Part shown: positions 6,378-13,353 of the stretch, one piece after another
Layout: the number at the start of each line of letters is the position of its first letter
Numbering within the stretch: position 1 is the stretch's first letter
Source: Acetobacteraceae bacterium
Lineage (GTDB): Bacteria > Pseudomonadota > Alphaproteobacteria > Acetobacterales > Acetobacteraceae
Length of the DNA: 15,014 nucleotides
NCBI GenBank assembly: GCA_025356735.1
Contig: JANXRT010000255.1
Location: 1 to 15,014 of the forward strand
Direction of reading: 5' to 3'
Translations under genes and position numbers: made by a program
Notes under the pieces: generated by a model
What the model was told of the DNA's origin: nothing
What the model saw: only the letters and a program-made list of their open reading frames with translations
Databases searched by the model: none

Positions 6378-7197
6378 CGGCGACCGGCTCGGGCCGAGCA
6401 TGGGCGGAAAGGTCGTGGATCACGGCGTCGGGTCCGCACAGGCGGCAATGCGGGTCCTGCTTCAGCCGGATGGTGCGGAACCGCGTCGCCAGCGCATCCC
6501 ACAGCAGCAGCCGGCCGGACAGGCTCTCCCCAATGCCAAGGATTTCCTTCAGCACCTCGGTCGCCTGCAATGTGCCCATCACGCCGGTGACGGCGCCCAG
6601 CACCCCGGCCTCGCCGCAGCTCGGCACCATTCCGTTGGGCGGCGGCTCAGGATACAGGCAGCGGTAGCAGGGGCCGCCACCCGGCGCATGCGGCTTGAAC
6701 ACCGAAAGCTGGCCCTCGAACCGCAGCACGGCGGCGGAGACCAAGGTTTTCCGGCCCAGCACGCAGGCGTCGGCGACCAGGAACCGGGTCGGGAAGTTGT
6801 CGCTGCCGTCACAGACGATGTCGAACCGGTCGATCATGTCGGCGGCGTTGCCGGCATCCAGCCGCGTCGTGAATGCCTCCATGTTGACGCTGGGGTTGAT
6901 CGCCCGCGCCGCCTCCGCCGCCGACAGCGTCTTGGTGACGCCAATCCGTGGCGTGGTGTGCGCCACTTGGCGTTGCAGGTTGGAGGTTTCCACAAGGTCG
7001 TCATCGACGATGCCGATGGTGCCGATCCCAGCGGCGGCGAGATAAAGCACCAGCGGCGAGCCCAGTCCGCCGGCGCCAACCAGCAGCACCCGCGCGTCCC
7101 GCAGCTTGGCCTGGCCGGTGCCGCCGACCTCCGGCAGCAGGATGTGGCGGGAGTAGCGCTGTATCTCGTCTTCGGTGAAATCGAGGTTCATCGACAT
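6367..7197 (-). CDS. ThiF/MoeB/HesA family adenylyltransferase
   Basis: E1-like enzymes of this family adenylate the C-terminal glycine of a ubiquitin-like sulfur carrier (ThiS, MoaD or similar) so that sulfur can be loaded for thiamine, molybdopterin or other cofactors. The 276-residue product has YSRHILLPEVGGTGQ (15-29), the nucleotide loop GAGGLGSP (41-48), DGSDNFPTR (130-138), a conserved C194 in SCGEAGV where ThiF has its reactive cysteine, GVMGTLQATEVLK (205-217), and a zinc site of two CxxC pairs (C177/C180, C251/C254). There is no C-terminal rhodanese domain, unlike MoeZ/MOCS3-type proteins. Start 7197 has GGGAAG nine bases upstream; 7191 is the alternative. No carrier gene is in view, so MoeB versus ThiF cannot be decided. 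It is divergent from the Rap1a-like gene. Confidence 0.9.
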   Translation of the reverse strand: MSMNLDFTEDEIQRYSRHILLPEVGGTGQAKLRDARVLLVGAGGLGSPLVLYLAAAGIGTIGIVDDDLVETSNLQRQVAHTTPRIGVTKTLSAAEAARAINPSVNMEAFTTRLDAGNAADMIDRFDIVCDGSDNFPTRFLVADACVLGRKTLVSAAVLRFEGQLSVFKPHAPGGGPCYRCLYPEPPPNGMVPSCGEAGVLGAVTGVMGTLQATEVLKEILGIGESLSGRLLLWDALATRFRTIRLKQDPHCRLCGPDAVIHDLSAHARPEPVADGV

Positions 7198-7295
7198 AGG
7201 ATAGGGCTTCCCGCCACCCAGGCGAAGGGCGGCATTCCGCAACTTGCGCGAAAACTGCTATCCGGGAGCCGGGATCGATCGAACAGGAGACACCA

Positions 7296-7679
7296 GTGAA
7301 GCCGCTTGCCATCACCTTGCTCGCCGCCGGTCTCGTGCTTGGCAACATCGCCACCGCCACGGCCCAATCGGAAAACGTCATTCGCGTGCACACCGCCGGC
7401 GACCTGGCCGATCTGTGTAGCGCCAAGCGCACGGATCCCACCGGGCCGGAGCGGATCAACTTCTGTCACGGCTACACCGAAGCCGGGTTCGAGATGGAAT
7501 TGCGGCGCGAGCGATCGCTGAAGAAAAACCGCATCTGCCTGCCGACCCCGGCGCCAACCCGCACCGCCACCCTGAACGAATTCGTAGGCTGGGTGCGCTC
7601 GATGCCGGCGCACGCCTCGCAGCCGGCACTCGACGGGTTCTTCGAGTTCATGTCGCAGCGCTATCCCTGCTCGAAGTAG
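7296..7679 (+). CDS. Small exported Rap1a/Tai-like protein
   Basis: The product is a 127-residue exported protein with a signal peptide (about 1-24, ending ATATAQ) and a compact domain with four cysteines. Its pattern DLADLCSAK, RINFCHGY, NRICLPTPAPTRTATLNEFV and the C-terminal QRYPC resembles the Rap1a/Tai family. That family was defined on periplasmic immunity proteins against type VI peptidoglycan amidases; many members occur without toxins and have unknown roles. The start is GTG at 7296 with AGGAG at 7285-7289, six bases upstream. It is a single-gene unit, divergent from the thiF-like gene (98-base gap), and is followed by a hairpin at 7689-7706. No type VI secretion gene is in the window, so a true immunity role is doubtful. 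Confidence 0.75.
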   Translation: MKPLAITLLAAGLVLGNIATATAQSENVIRVHTAGDLADLCSAKRTDPTGPERINFCHGYTEAGFEMELRRERSLKKNRICLPTPAPTRTATLNEFVGWVRSMPAHASQPALDGFFEFMSQRYPCSK

Positions 7680-7688
7680 GACCCGGCT

Positions 7689-7706
7689 GGGGGTTCCTTG
7701 ACCCCC
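7689..7706 (+). terminator. Hairpin after the Rap1a-like gene
   Basis: GGGGGT (7689-7694) and ACCCCC (7701-7706) form a 6-bp stem around TCCTTG, ten bases after the stop of the Rap1a-like gene. There is no T-tract. It probably ends that short transcript before the SDR gene. Confidence 0.45.
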
Positions 7707-7752
7707 CTCCGGCAAACCCCTTGAATGCCGCAAAATCGTGGGGAAACGCGAA

Positions 7753-8520
7753 ATGGCCAATCAACTGACGGGCAAGATCGCCTGGGTGACAGGCGCCGGC
7801 ACCGGGATCGGCGAGGCGGCCGCCCTGGCGCTTGCCTCCGAGGGCGCCACCATCATCCTGTCCGGCCGCCGCGCCGAACCGCTTGAGGACACCGCCGCGC
7901 AAATCCGGAAGGCCGACGGAACGGCGCACGTCCAGCCGGCCGACCTCAGCATCGCGGGCGATGTCGAGCGCGTCGGCAAGTTTATTGCCAATGAATTCAA
8001 CCGCCTCGACATCCTGGTCAACAACGCCGGCGTCAACATCACCGACCGGCATTGGGACAAGCTGACCCCGTCGGGCATCGACACGCTGGTAGATGGCAAC
8101 CTCAAGTCGGCGCTGTACTGCATCACCGTCGCGCTGCCCTTCATGCGCGCCCAGAAGGACGGCATCCTGATCCATACCGCCTCGATGGCCGGCCGCTTCA
8201 TCGGCGGCCTCAGCGGGCCGATCTACACCGCCGCCAAGCACGGCGTGGTCGCCATGAGCCACACCATCAACATGGAGGAATGCATCCACGGCATCCGCTC
8301 GACCGCCATGCTGCCGGGCGAGGTCGCGACCCCGATCCTCGACCGGCGTCCGATCCCGGTGACGCCGGAAGAACGCGCGCGCCTGGTGCAGTCAGCCGAT
8401 TGCGGCGACCTGGTGCGCTACATCGCCTGCCTGCCCGCCCACGTCTGCATCCCCGAGGTGATGATCACCCCGGCTTGGAACCGCACCTATATTTCCGCGC
8501 TTCAGCGCAACCAACGCTAA
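7753..8520 (+). CDS. Short-chain dehydrogenase/reductase (SDR)
   Basis: This is a classical SDR of 255 residues, an NAD(P)-dependent oxidoreductase of an alcohol/carbonyl pair; the substrate is unknown. It shows the cofactor loop TGAGTGIG (13-20), NNAG (90-93), catalytic S144 (TASMAG), Y158 and K162 (YTAAK), and the PGEVATPI region (188-195). SGRR after the second strand (37-40) hints at NADP, because an Arg replaces the Asp usual in NAD-dependent enzymes; this is a weak inference. ATG 7753 is preferred over an in-frame GTG at 7738 because GGGGAAA lies just upstream of it. It is first in a same-strand series with the hydroxyacid dehydrogenase (27 bases on), AhpD-like and aldolase genes. Confidence 0.92.
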   Translation: MANQLTGKIAWVTGAGTGIGEAAALALASEGATIILSGRRAEPLEDTAAQIRKADGTAHVQPADLSIAGDVERVGKFIANEFNRLDILVNNAGVNITDRHWDKLTPSGIDTLVDGNLKSALYCITVALPFMRAQKDGILIHTASMAGRFIGGLSGPIYTAAKHGVVAMSHTINMEECIHGIRSTAMLPGEVATPILDRRPIPVTPEERARLVQSADCGDLVRYIACLPAHVCIPEVMITPAWNRTYISALQRNQR

Positions 8521-8547
8521 ACACATTCAACCGGAGACCCTAACAGT

Positions 8548-9528
8548 ATGGCAACCAACAAGCGCCGCGTCATGGTGCCGAGCAACATGGGCCAGCAGGG
8601 CGTGAACATCCTGCGCGCGCGCGACGATATCGAGGTCGTCACCTACCCTGCCACCATCACCCAGGCCGACCTGCTGCCGGTGCTCTTCGACGTGTCCGGG
8701 ATCGCGCTCTCCGCCACACCCTATCGCCTCACCGAAATCGAGGCCTCGCCCGCCATGCAGGTGGTGGCGCGCATCGGCGTCGGCTTCGATTCGGTCGAGA
8801 TCCCCCCGCTCTCGGCCCGCGGCATCCCGCTGATGACTACCGGCATCGCTAACTCGACCTCGGTCGCCGAGCAGGCGGTGTTCTTCATCATGGCCATCGC
8901 CAAGCGCGTCGCCGCCCTTGACGCGCTGGTCAAGGAAGGACGCTGGCAGGACCGCATGACCACGATCCCCTCGCAGCTTTCCGGCAAGACCGCCCTCGTG
9001 GTCGGCTTCGGGCGCATCGGCTCGCGCTCCGCCAAACGCCTCGCCGCCTTCGAGATGGATGTCCTGGTCTATGATCCGCACGTTCCCGCCGACACCATCC
9101 GTGCTGCCGGATACGAGCCGGTATCCGACCTCGACGCCGCCCTGCCGCGTGCCGACTACGTGACGATCCATTGCCCGAAATCGCCCGCGACCATCGACCT
9201 GTTCGACGCCGCGCGGCTGGCGAAGATGAAAAAGGGCGCCGGCCTGGTCAACACCGCCCGCGGCGGCATCGTCAACGAGCCGGCGCTGCACGACGCGCTG
9301 GTCTCCGGCCACCTCGCCGGCGCCGGCCTCGACGTGTTCGACATGGAGCCGACGCCGATGGCCAACAGCCTGCTCAAGCTTGATACGGTGCTGGCCGCAC
9401 CGCACCTCGCCGGCGTTACCGTGGAATCAATTATCGGGATGGCTGTCGCCACGGCGGAAAACATTCTTTCGGCGCTGGATGGCAAGCCGAACCGCGATAA
9501 CGTCGTTAATAAGGAAGTGCTTACGTAA
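8548..9528 (+). CDS. D-2-hydroxyacid dehydrogenase (NAD-binding)
   Basis: This 326-residue member of the D-isomer specific 2-hydroxyacid dehydrogenase family interconverts a D-2-hydroxyacid and a 2-oxoacid using NAD(P)H. The Rossmann loop is GFGRIGS (153-159), with D176 (VYDPH) at the end of the second strand, which favours NAD. The catalytic triad is R238 (NTARGG), E267 (FDMEP) and H286 (APHLAG). Length is normal for the family (310-340). The N-terminal RIGVGFDSVEIPPLSARGIP region (75-94) is also typical. GGAG at 8533-8536 precedes the ATG. Phosphoglycerate, glyoxylate/hydroxypyruvate and other substrates are all possible; without a C-terminal ACT domain, a serine-pathway SerA of the long type is excluded. 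Confidence 0.93.
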   Translation: MATNKRRVMVPSNMGQQGVNILRARDDIEVVTYPATITQADLLPVLFDVSGIALSATPYRLTEIEASPAMQVVARIGVGFDSVEIPPLSARGIPLMTTGIANSTSVAEQAVFFIMAIAKRVAALDALVKEGRWQDRMTTIPSQLSGKTALVVGFGRIGSRSAKRLAAFEMDVLVYDPHVPADTIRAAGYEPVSDLDAALPRADYVTIHCPKSPATIDLFDAARLAKMKKGAGLVNTARGGIVNEPALHDALVSGHLAGAGLDVFDMEPTPMANSLLKLDTVLAAPHLAGVTVESIIGMAVATAENILSALDGKPNRDNVVNKEVLT

Positions 9529-9531
9529 GGA

Positions 9532-9546
9532 TGGGGCTCTGCCCCA
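9532..9546 (+). terminator. TGGGGC-TCT-GCCCCA hairpin after the dehydrogenase gene
   Basis: TGGGGC (9532-9537) and GCCCCA (9541-9546) pair around TCT, four bases after the dehydrogenase stop. The 15 bases are identical to the core of the hairpin at 3461-3475. A second small stem follows (GCGCC 9577-9581 with GGCGC 9585-9589). It lies in the only sizeable gap (81 bases) of the four-enzyme cluster, so it may attenuate rather than end transcription. No T-tract is present. Confidence 0.5.
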
Positions 9547-9609
9547 AACCCCGCCCCACCTTCAAGAATCGGGGTAGCGCCCGGGGCGCATTCGTTAGAG
9601 AGAAGCAAG

Positions 9610-10191
9610 ATGCCGCAGCCGTCGCACATCTCTAAACTTGGCGTGCCGAATGCCGGTGAACTTGACCCGGACCTTCAGACGGTATGGAAGAAGGCGTCAG
9701 AAAAAATCGGCCTGGTTCCCAACGTGCTGCAGGCCTACAGCCTGCGGCCGCAGCGGCTGCGCAACTTCATGGCCATGTACAACGAGATCATGCTGTCCAG
9801 CTCCGGCCTGTCCAAGCTGGAACGCGAGATGGTCGCGGTCGTCGTCTCGTCGGCCAACCGCTGCTACTACTGCCTGGTCGCGCATGGCGCCGCGGTGCGC
9901 CAGCTGTCGGGCGACCCGCAACTTGGCGAGATGATGGCGCTCAACTACCGCGTCGCCGAACTCGATCCCCGCCAGCGTGCGATGATGGATTTCGCCTGGA
10001 AACTCACCGCCACCCCGGCCGACATCGGCGACGCCGACCGCGCCGGCCTGGCCGCGGCGGGCCTCAGCGCAGAGGACATCTTCGATCTGTCGGAGACGGT
10101 CGCGTTCTACAATCTGTCCAATCGCATGGCGCACGCCTTGGACATGATGCCCAACCCCGAATACCACGCCGCCACCCGAAACCAGGCCTGA
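9610..10191 (+). CDS. Peroxidase-related, AhpD-like (carboxymuconolactone decarboxylase fold) protein
   Basis: The product is a 193-residue protein of the peroxidase-related enzyme group within the AhpD/CMD superfamily. It has the AhpD-type redox signature: E73, then C85 and C88 (RCYYC) and H92, the same E-x11-CxxC-x3-H spacing as AhpD. The flanks LVPNVLQAYSLRPQRLRNFM (35-54) and LSKLEREMVAVVVSSANRC (67-85) are typical, as is PRQRAMMDFAWKL. Members are presumed thiol peroxidases or disulfide reductases, and few have been tested. AGAGAGAAG precedes the ATG. It ends two bases before the aldolase start, so those two are coupled; a hairpin separates it from the upstream dehydrogenase. Confidence 0.9.
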   Translation: MPQPSHISKLGVPNAGELDPDLQTVWKKASEKIGLVPNVLQAYSLRPQRLRNFMAMYNEIMLSSSGLSKLEREMVAVVVSSANRCYYCLVAHGAAVRQLSGDPQLGEMMALNYRVAELDPRQRAMMDFAWKLTATPADIGDADRAGLAAAGLSAEDIFDLSETVAFYNLSNRMAHALDMMPNPEYHAATRNQA

Positions 10192-10193
10192 CC

Positions 10194-10982
10194 ATGGACA
10201 CGCATCTGCCATCGGCGTTCCGGCTTCCGAGCCTGCGCGACAAGGTCAGCCAGGCCGAGTGGCAGGCCCGAACCGACCTCGCCGCCGCCTACCGGCTGTG
10301 CGAGCTGTACGGCATGTCGGACATGATCTACACCCACATCTCGGCGCGCGTGCCGGATGCGCCGGGCGCTTTTCTGATCAACCCGCACGGCATGTTGTTT
10401 GACGAGATGTCGGCCTCCTGCTTCCTGAAGGTCGACCTCGAGGGGAAGGTGCTGCACCAGGCCGACGCCGAGTACGGCCTGCATCCGGCCGGCTTCGTCA
10501 TCCACAGCGCGATCTACCGGGCGCGTCCGGACACGATGGCGGCGATGCATTCCCACACCGTGGCCGGCATGGCGGTGTCGGCGTTGAAATGCGGCCTGCT
10601 GCCGATCACTCAAACGGCGACACGGTTTTTCGGCCGGATCGCCTATCACGATTTCAACGGCCCGGAGCGCGATCCGGCCGAGCGCGACGTGCTCGCCCGT
10701 CATCTTGGCGCGTATAATTGCATGATCCTGCGCAACCACGGGCTGCTGACCGTTGGCCCAACGGTTGCGGAGGCATTCAACTACATGTACGGGCTGGAGC
10801 GTTCCTGCCAGGCGCAGCTCGCCGCCATGGCCTGCAACACCCCGCTCAATGTCCTGCCTCAGGAAGTCGTGGACAAGGCCGTCGCGATGTACGAACCCGG
10901 CGCAGTTCGCCGTTACGGGCTGCGCGAATGGGATGCGCTGTTGCGGCGCCTGGACCGCATCGACCCATCCTTCCGAGACTAA
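10194..10982 (+). CDS. Class II aldolase/adducin family protein
   Basis: This 262-residue protein belongs to the class II aldolase/adducin N-terminal family (relatives of L-fuculose-phosphate aldolase), usually Zn-dependent aldolases or epimerases, although many members lack a proven reaction. Metal-ligand histidines are visible as H119-S-H121 (AAMHSHTVAG) and H182 (LRNHGLLTVG). Other family features are MSDMIYTHISARVP (41-54), FLINPHGMLFDEM (60-72) and LHPAGFVIHSAIY (96-108). Length is normal. It follows the AhpD-like gene after two bases and ends by overlapping the 3' end of the opposite-strand glycosyltransferase gene (10979-10982). The substrate is not deducible; the neighbouring dehydrogenases suggest hydroxy-/oxo-acid or sugar-acid breakdown. 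Confidence 0.9.
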   Translation: MDTHLPSAFRLPSLRDKVSQAEWQARTDLAAAYRLCELYGMSDMIYTHISARVPDAPGAFLINPHGMLFDEMSASCFLKVDLEGKVLHQADAEYGLHPAGFVIHSAIYRARPDTMAAMHSHTVAGMAVSALKCGLLPITQTATRFFGRIAYHDFNGPERDPAERDVLARHLGAYNCMILRNHGLLTVGPTVAEAFNYMYGLERSCQAQLAAMACNTPLNVLPQEVVDKAVAMYEPGAVRRYGLREWDALLRRLDRIDPSFRD

Positions 10983-12166
10983 CGGATACGCTCCAGGTCG
11001 CTAACCTGGCGGGGTATGGGGCAGGGCTCCATGCTGCCTTCCTGATACACAGCCGCCGTCATGGCCCCGATCTGCGACCAGTCCGGCACAGCATCCGCCA
11101 GCCGGCGCGCCGCAACAGCGCAGGAAGCGGCAAAGTGCCGGTCTTCAAGGATGTGCGACATCGCTTGCGTCAGTGCCGGGACGTCGCCGGGGGGCACGAG
11201 GTGCCCGTGAATGCCATCGTTTATCGTCTCGGCGAAGTTGCCGAGGTTCGAGGCGATCACCGGCCGGCCGCAGGCGAGCGCGATCGATAGCACGCCGCTG
11301 GCCTCGATCTCGCGGTAGGGGAACACGGCGACCGTGCCGGGCGCGAACAGGCCCGGCAAATCGCCATCGTCCACGAAGCGCGGCTCGATCGTCAGCCGGT
11401 CGAGCACGCCGAGCTTTTCGGCCAGGGCGCGCAGCGGCGCCAGGTCCATGTAGGGCTTGCCGACGACGCGCAGCCGGGCGGCGTCACGCAGCGGTTTGGG
11501 CATGGCGGCAAAAGCCTCGATCAGCACGTCGGTGCCCTTGTAGGGCTTGATCTTGCCGAACAGCAGGAACGTGACTCCATCCTGCATCGGATCGGCGGTT
11601 CGGTCCGGCGGCTCCATCAGCCGGCCGTGCGGCAGCACCGCGAGCCGGTTGGCGGCGATACCGGCATCGAGCATCCGGGCGCGGCCTTGTTCTGTGTGCA
11701 CGATCAGCTTGCGAAATTCGGCCAGGCTGCGGAAGAAGCCACGCTGCTGCAGGCCCGCGGAGGGGTCGCCGTTGAACGGGTTGGTGTCGTGCACGGTCAG
11801 CACCAGCGGTGCGATCTTCTCGAACCCGGCCAGCAGCCGGCGATCGACCAGCGGCAGCGGCAGCCACTGAAAATGGATCACGTCCGGCCGTTCGCGCCGC
11901 AGCCGCCGCCGCAGGCGCAGCATCGACAGGACATGATCAAGGCCCTTGACGCCGAGCCGGACCCGCCGCGGCAGGCGGCGTCCCAGGCTGCTCTCGGTCA
12001 CCTTGTAGAAATGCGGCACCAGGCCGGCACCGGCGGTGTCGCCGTCATCCGGCCCGGCGGCCCGGCCAAACAGGGTGACGTCGTGGCCGGCGCGGGCAAG
12101 GCCGCCAGCCAGGGCGCGGTCGTAGGGCAGGGTGAACAGCGACGGGTCGATCAGGGCAACGCGCAT
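10979..12166 (-). CDS. Glycosyltransferase family 4 (GT-B fold)
   Basis: This is a 395-residue retaining-type glycosyltransferase expected to add a sugar from a nucleotide donor to a lipid-linked or growing polysaccharide at the cytoplasmic face. The N-terminal domain starts MRVALIDPSLFTLPYDRALAGG with DVIHFQW (95-101) and LVLTVHDTNPFNG (121-133). The donor-binding C-terminal domain has FLLFGKIKPYKGTDVLIEAF (200-219) and VFPYREIEASGVLSIALACG (281-300) followed by RPVIAS. The E-x7-E motif of many GT4 enzymes appears in the variant EIEASGVL form. The start at 12166 is preferred over a much longer in-frame extension because it gives a clean GT-B N-terminus five bases after the GT2 stop. It is last in the minus-strand polysaccharide unit. 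Confidence 0.9.
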   Translation of the reverse strand: MRVALIDPSLFTLPYDRALAGGLARAGHDVTLFGRAAGPDDGDTAGAGLVPHFYKVTESSLGRRLPRRVRLGVKGLDHVLSMLRLRRRLRRERPDVIHFQWLPLPLVDRRLLAGFEKIAPLVLTVHDTNPFNGDPSAGLQQRGFFRSLAEFRKLIVHTEQGRARMLDAGIAANRLAVLPHGRLMEPPDRTADPMQDGVTFLLFGKIKPYKGTDVLIEAFAAMPKPLRDAARLRVVGKPYMDLAPLRALAEKLGVLDRLTIEPRFVDDGDLPGLFAPGTVAVFPYREIEASGVLSIALACGRPVIASNLGNFAETINDGIHGHLVPPGDVPALTQAMSHILEDRHFAASCAVAARRLADAVPDWSQIGAMTAAVYQEGSMEPCPIPRQVSDLERIR

Positions 12167-12171
12167 CGTAT

Positions 12172-13353
12172 TCAGCCGCCCGCGCCGACCACGCCCGAGG
12201 TCGAGCCGGAGGGTACAATCCGGGCCGAGGCCGGCGGACTCCATGTCTGGAAGCGATCGCCGCGGCACGATCGCCAGACGCCGATGCCGGTCGCCAGGAA
12301 GGCGCCGAGCACTTCCCGGATCGTCGCCAGGATGCCGCGCCGCGCGGTGGCGAGCGCCGCCGCCACAATGCCGCCCACCGCCAGCAGGACGCCGAGCAGC
12401 CACCAGTTCTGAGCCGCCATCACGGCGGCGGTCAGGCTCATGGCCGAGGCTGCCAGGAAGAAAAATGAAAACCAGCGCAGCAGCTTGTGCGAGACGTACT
12501 TGTAGAGGTCGAGCACCGGCATGCGGCGCAGCCGCGGCCATAGCGCCCGGTGCACGTTGAAGGCCTGGCAGGCGATCCGGATTTTCCGGCGGAACTCCTC
12601 GGCCGGGCGCGACACCGCTTCCTCATAGGCCACCGCGTCGTGCGCGCGTACGATGCGGTGGCCAGCGCACAGGGTGGCTAGCGACACGTACATGTCGTCG
12701 ATCAGGTCGGGCGGTGGCGCCTCGTGGACGGTGCGGCGCAGCGCGAAGATCGAGCCGTCGGCGCCCATGACCGATCCGGTGGCGCTTTCCAGCGTCTTGA
12801 TCGCCTCCTCCAGCCGCCAGTACAGCGATCCCGTGGCGGCGGTGCCGCTGCCTTCCGCCCGGGTGTAGATCAGGTGGCCGCAGACGCAGCCGACTTGTGG
12901 ATCGGCAAACGGTGCCAGCAAACGCGGTAACGCATCCGGCGCGAACGAGACGTTGGCGTCGCTGAAGACGATGAAGTCGGCCGAACTCATGCCGACCAGC
13001 GTGTTCATGCCGTGCGTCTTGCCGAGGCGCGCGCCGGAGACGACCAGGCGAAGCTTGTTGCCGTAGCCGCGCAGGATTTCCGCCGTGCGATCGGTGGCGC
13101 CATCGACATAGACGAGTAACTCGAGATTTCCGACGGCGCGGCCCGCCGCCAGCATGTTTTCGACCTTGGCGCCGATCACCTGCTCCTCGTTGTAGGCGCA
13201 GACGCAAAGCGCGACCCGGCCGCAGGCCAGGTCGCGCGTCACCGGCCGGGGCCGGATGCGGGACAGCAGCCGCAGGCTGAGCGGGTAGGTTAGGAACGGA
13301 TGCATCGCCAGCCCGAGGAACAGGATGGCGGCCGCCAGGGGCACGAAGATCAT
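12172..13353 (-). CDS. Membrane-bound family 2 glycosyltransferase (GT-A fold)
   Basis: This 393-residue polytopic GT2 enzyme probably builds the repeat unit or chain of an exopolysaccharide. An N-terminal membrane segment (about 2-22) leads to the GT-A domain: CVCAYNEEQVI (50-60), VDGATDRT (83-90, D84), GKTHGMN (111-117), FSDANVSF (130-137, D132 as the DxD-like metal site), MGADGSIFALRR (196-207) and IDDMY (218-222, catalytic-base region). Q263-x5-R269 with W272 resembles the Q-x-x-R-W motif but with wider spacing. Two or three C-terminal membrane segments lie at about 293-313 and 317-336. Its ATG overlaps the stop of the upstream Wzz-like gene (ATGA, 13350-13353), and it ends five bases before GT4. 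Confidence 0.9.
   Translation of the reverse strand: MIFVPLAAAILFLGLAMHPFLTYPLSLRLLSRIRPRPVTRDLACGRVALCVCAYNEEQVIGAKVENMLAAGRAVGNLELLVYVDGATDRTAEILRGYGNKLRLVVSGARLGKTHGMNTLVGMSSADFIVFSDANVSFAPDALPRLLAPFADPQVGCVCGHLIYTRAEGSGTAATGSLYWRLEEAIKTLESATGSVMGADGSIFALRRTVHEAPPPDLIDDMYVSLATLCAGHRIVRAHDAVAYEEAVSRPAEEFRRKIRIACQAFNVHRALWPRLRRMPVLDLYKYVSHKLLRWFSFFFLAASAMSLTAAVMAAQNWWLLGVLLAVGGIVAAALATARRGILATIREVLGAFLATGIGVWRSCRGDRFQTWSPPASARIVPSGSTSGVVGAGG

Noticed and set aside
12167..12541. N-terminal extension of the GT4 protein into the GT2 gene
   Set aside because: The extra residues overlap the coding 3' end of GT2 in another frame and match no GT-B feature; the fold begins at MRVALID (12166).
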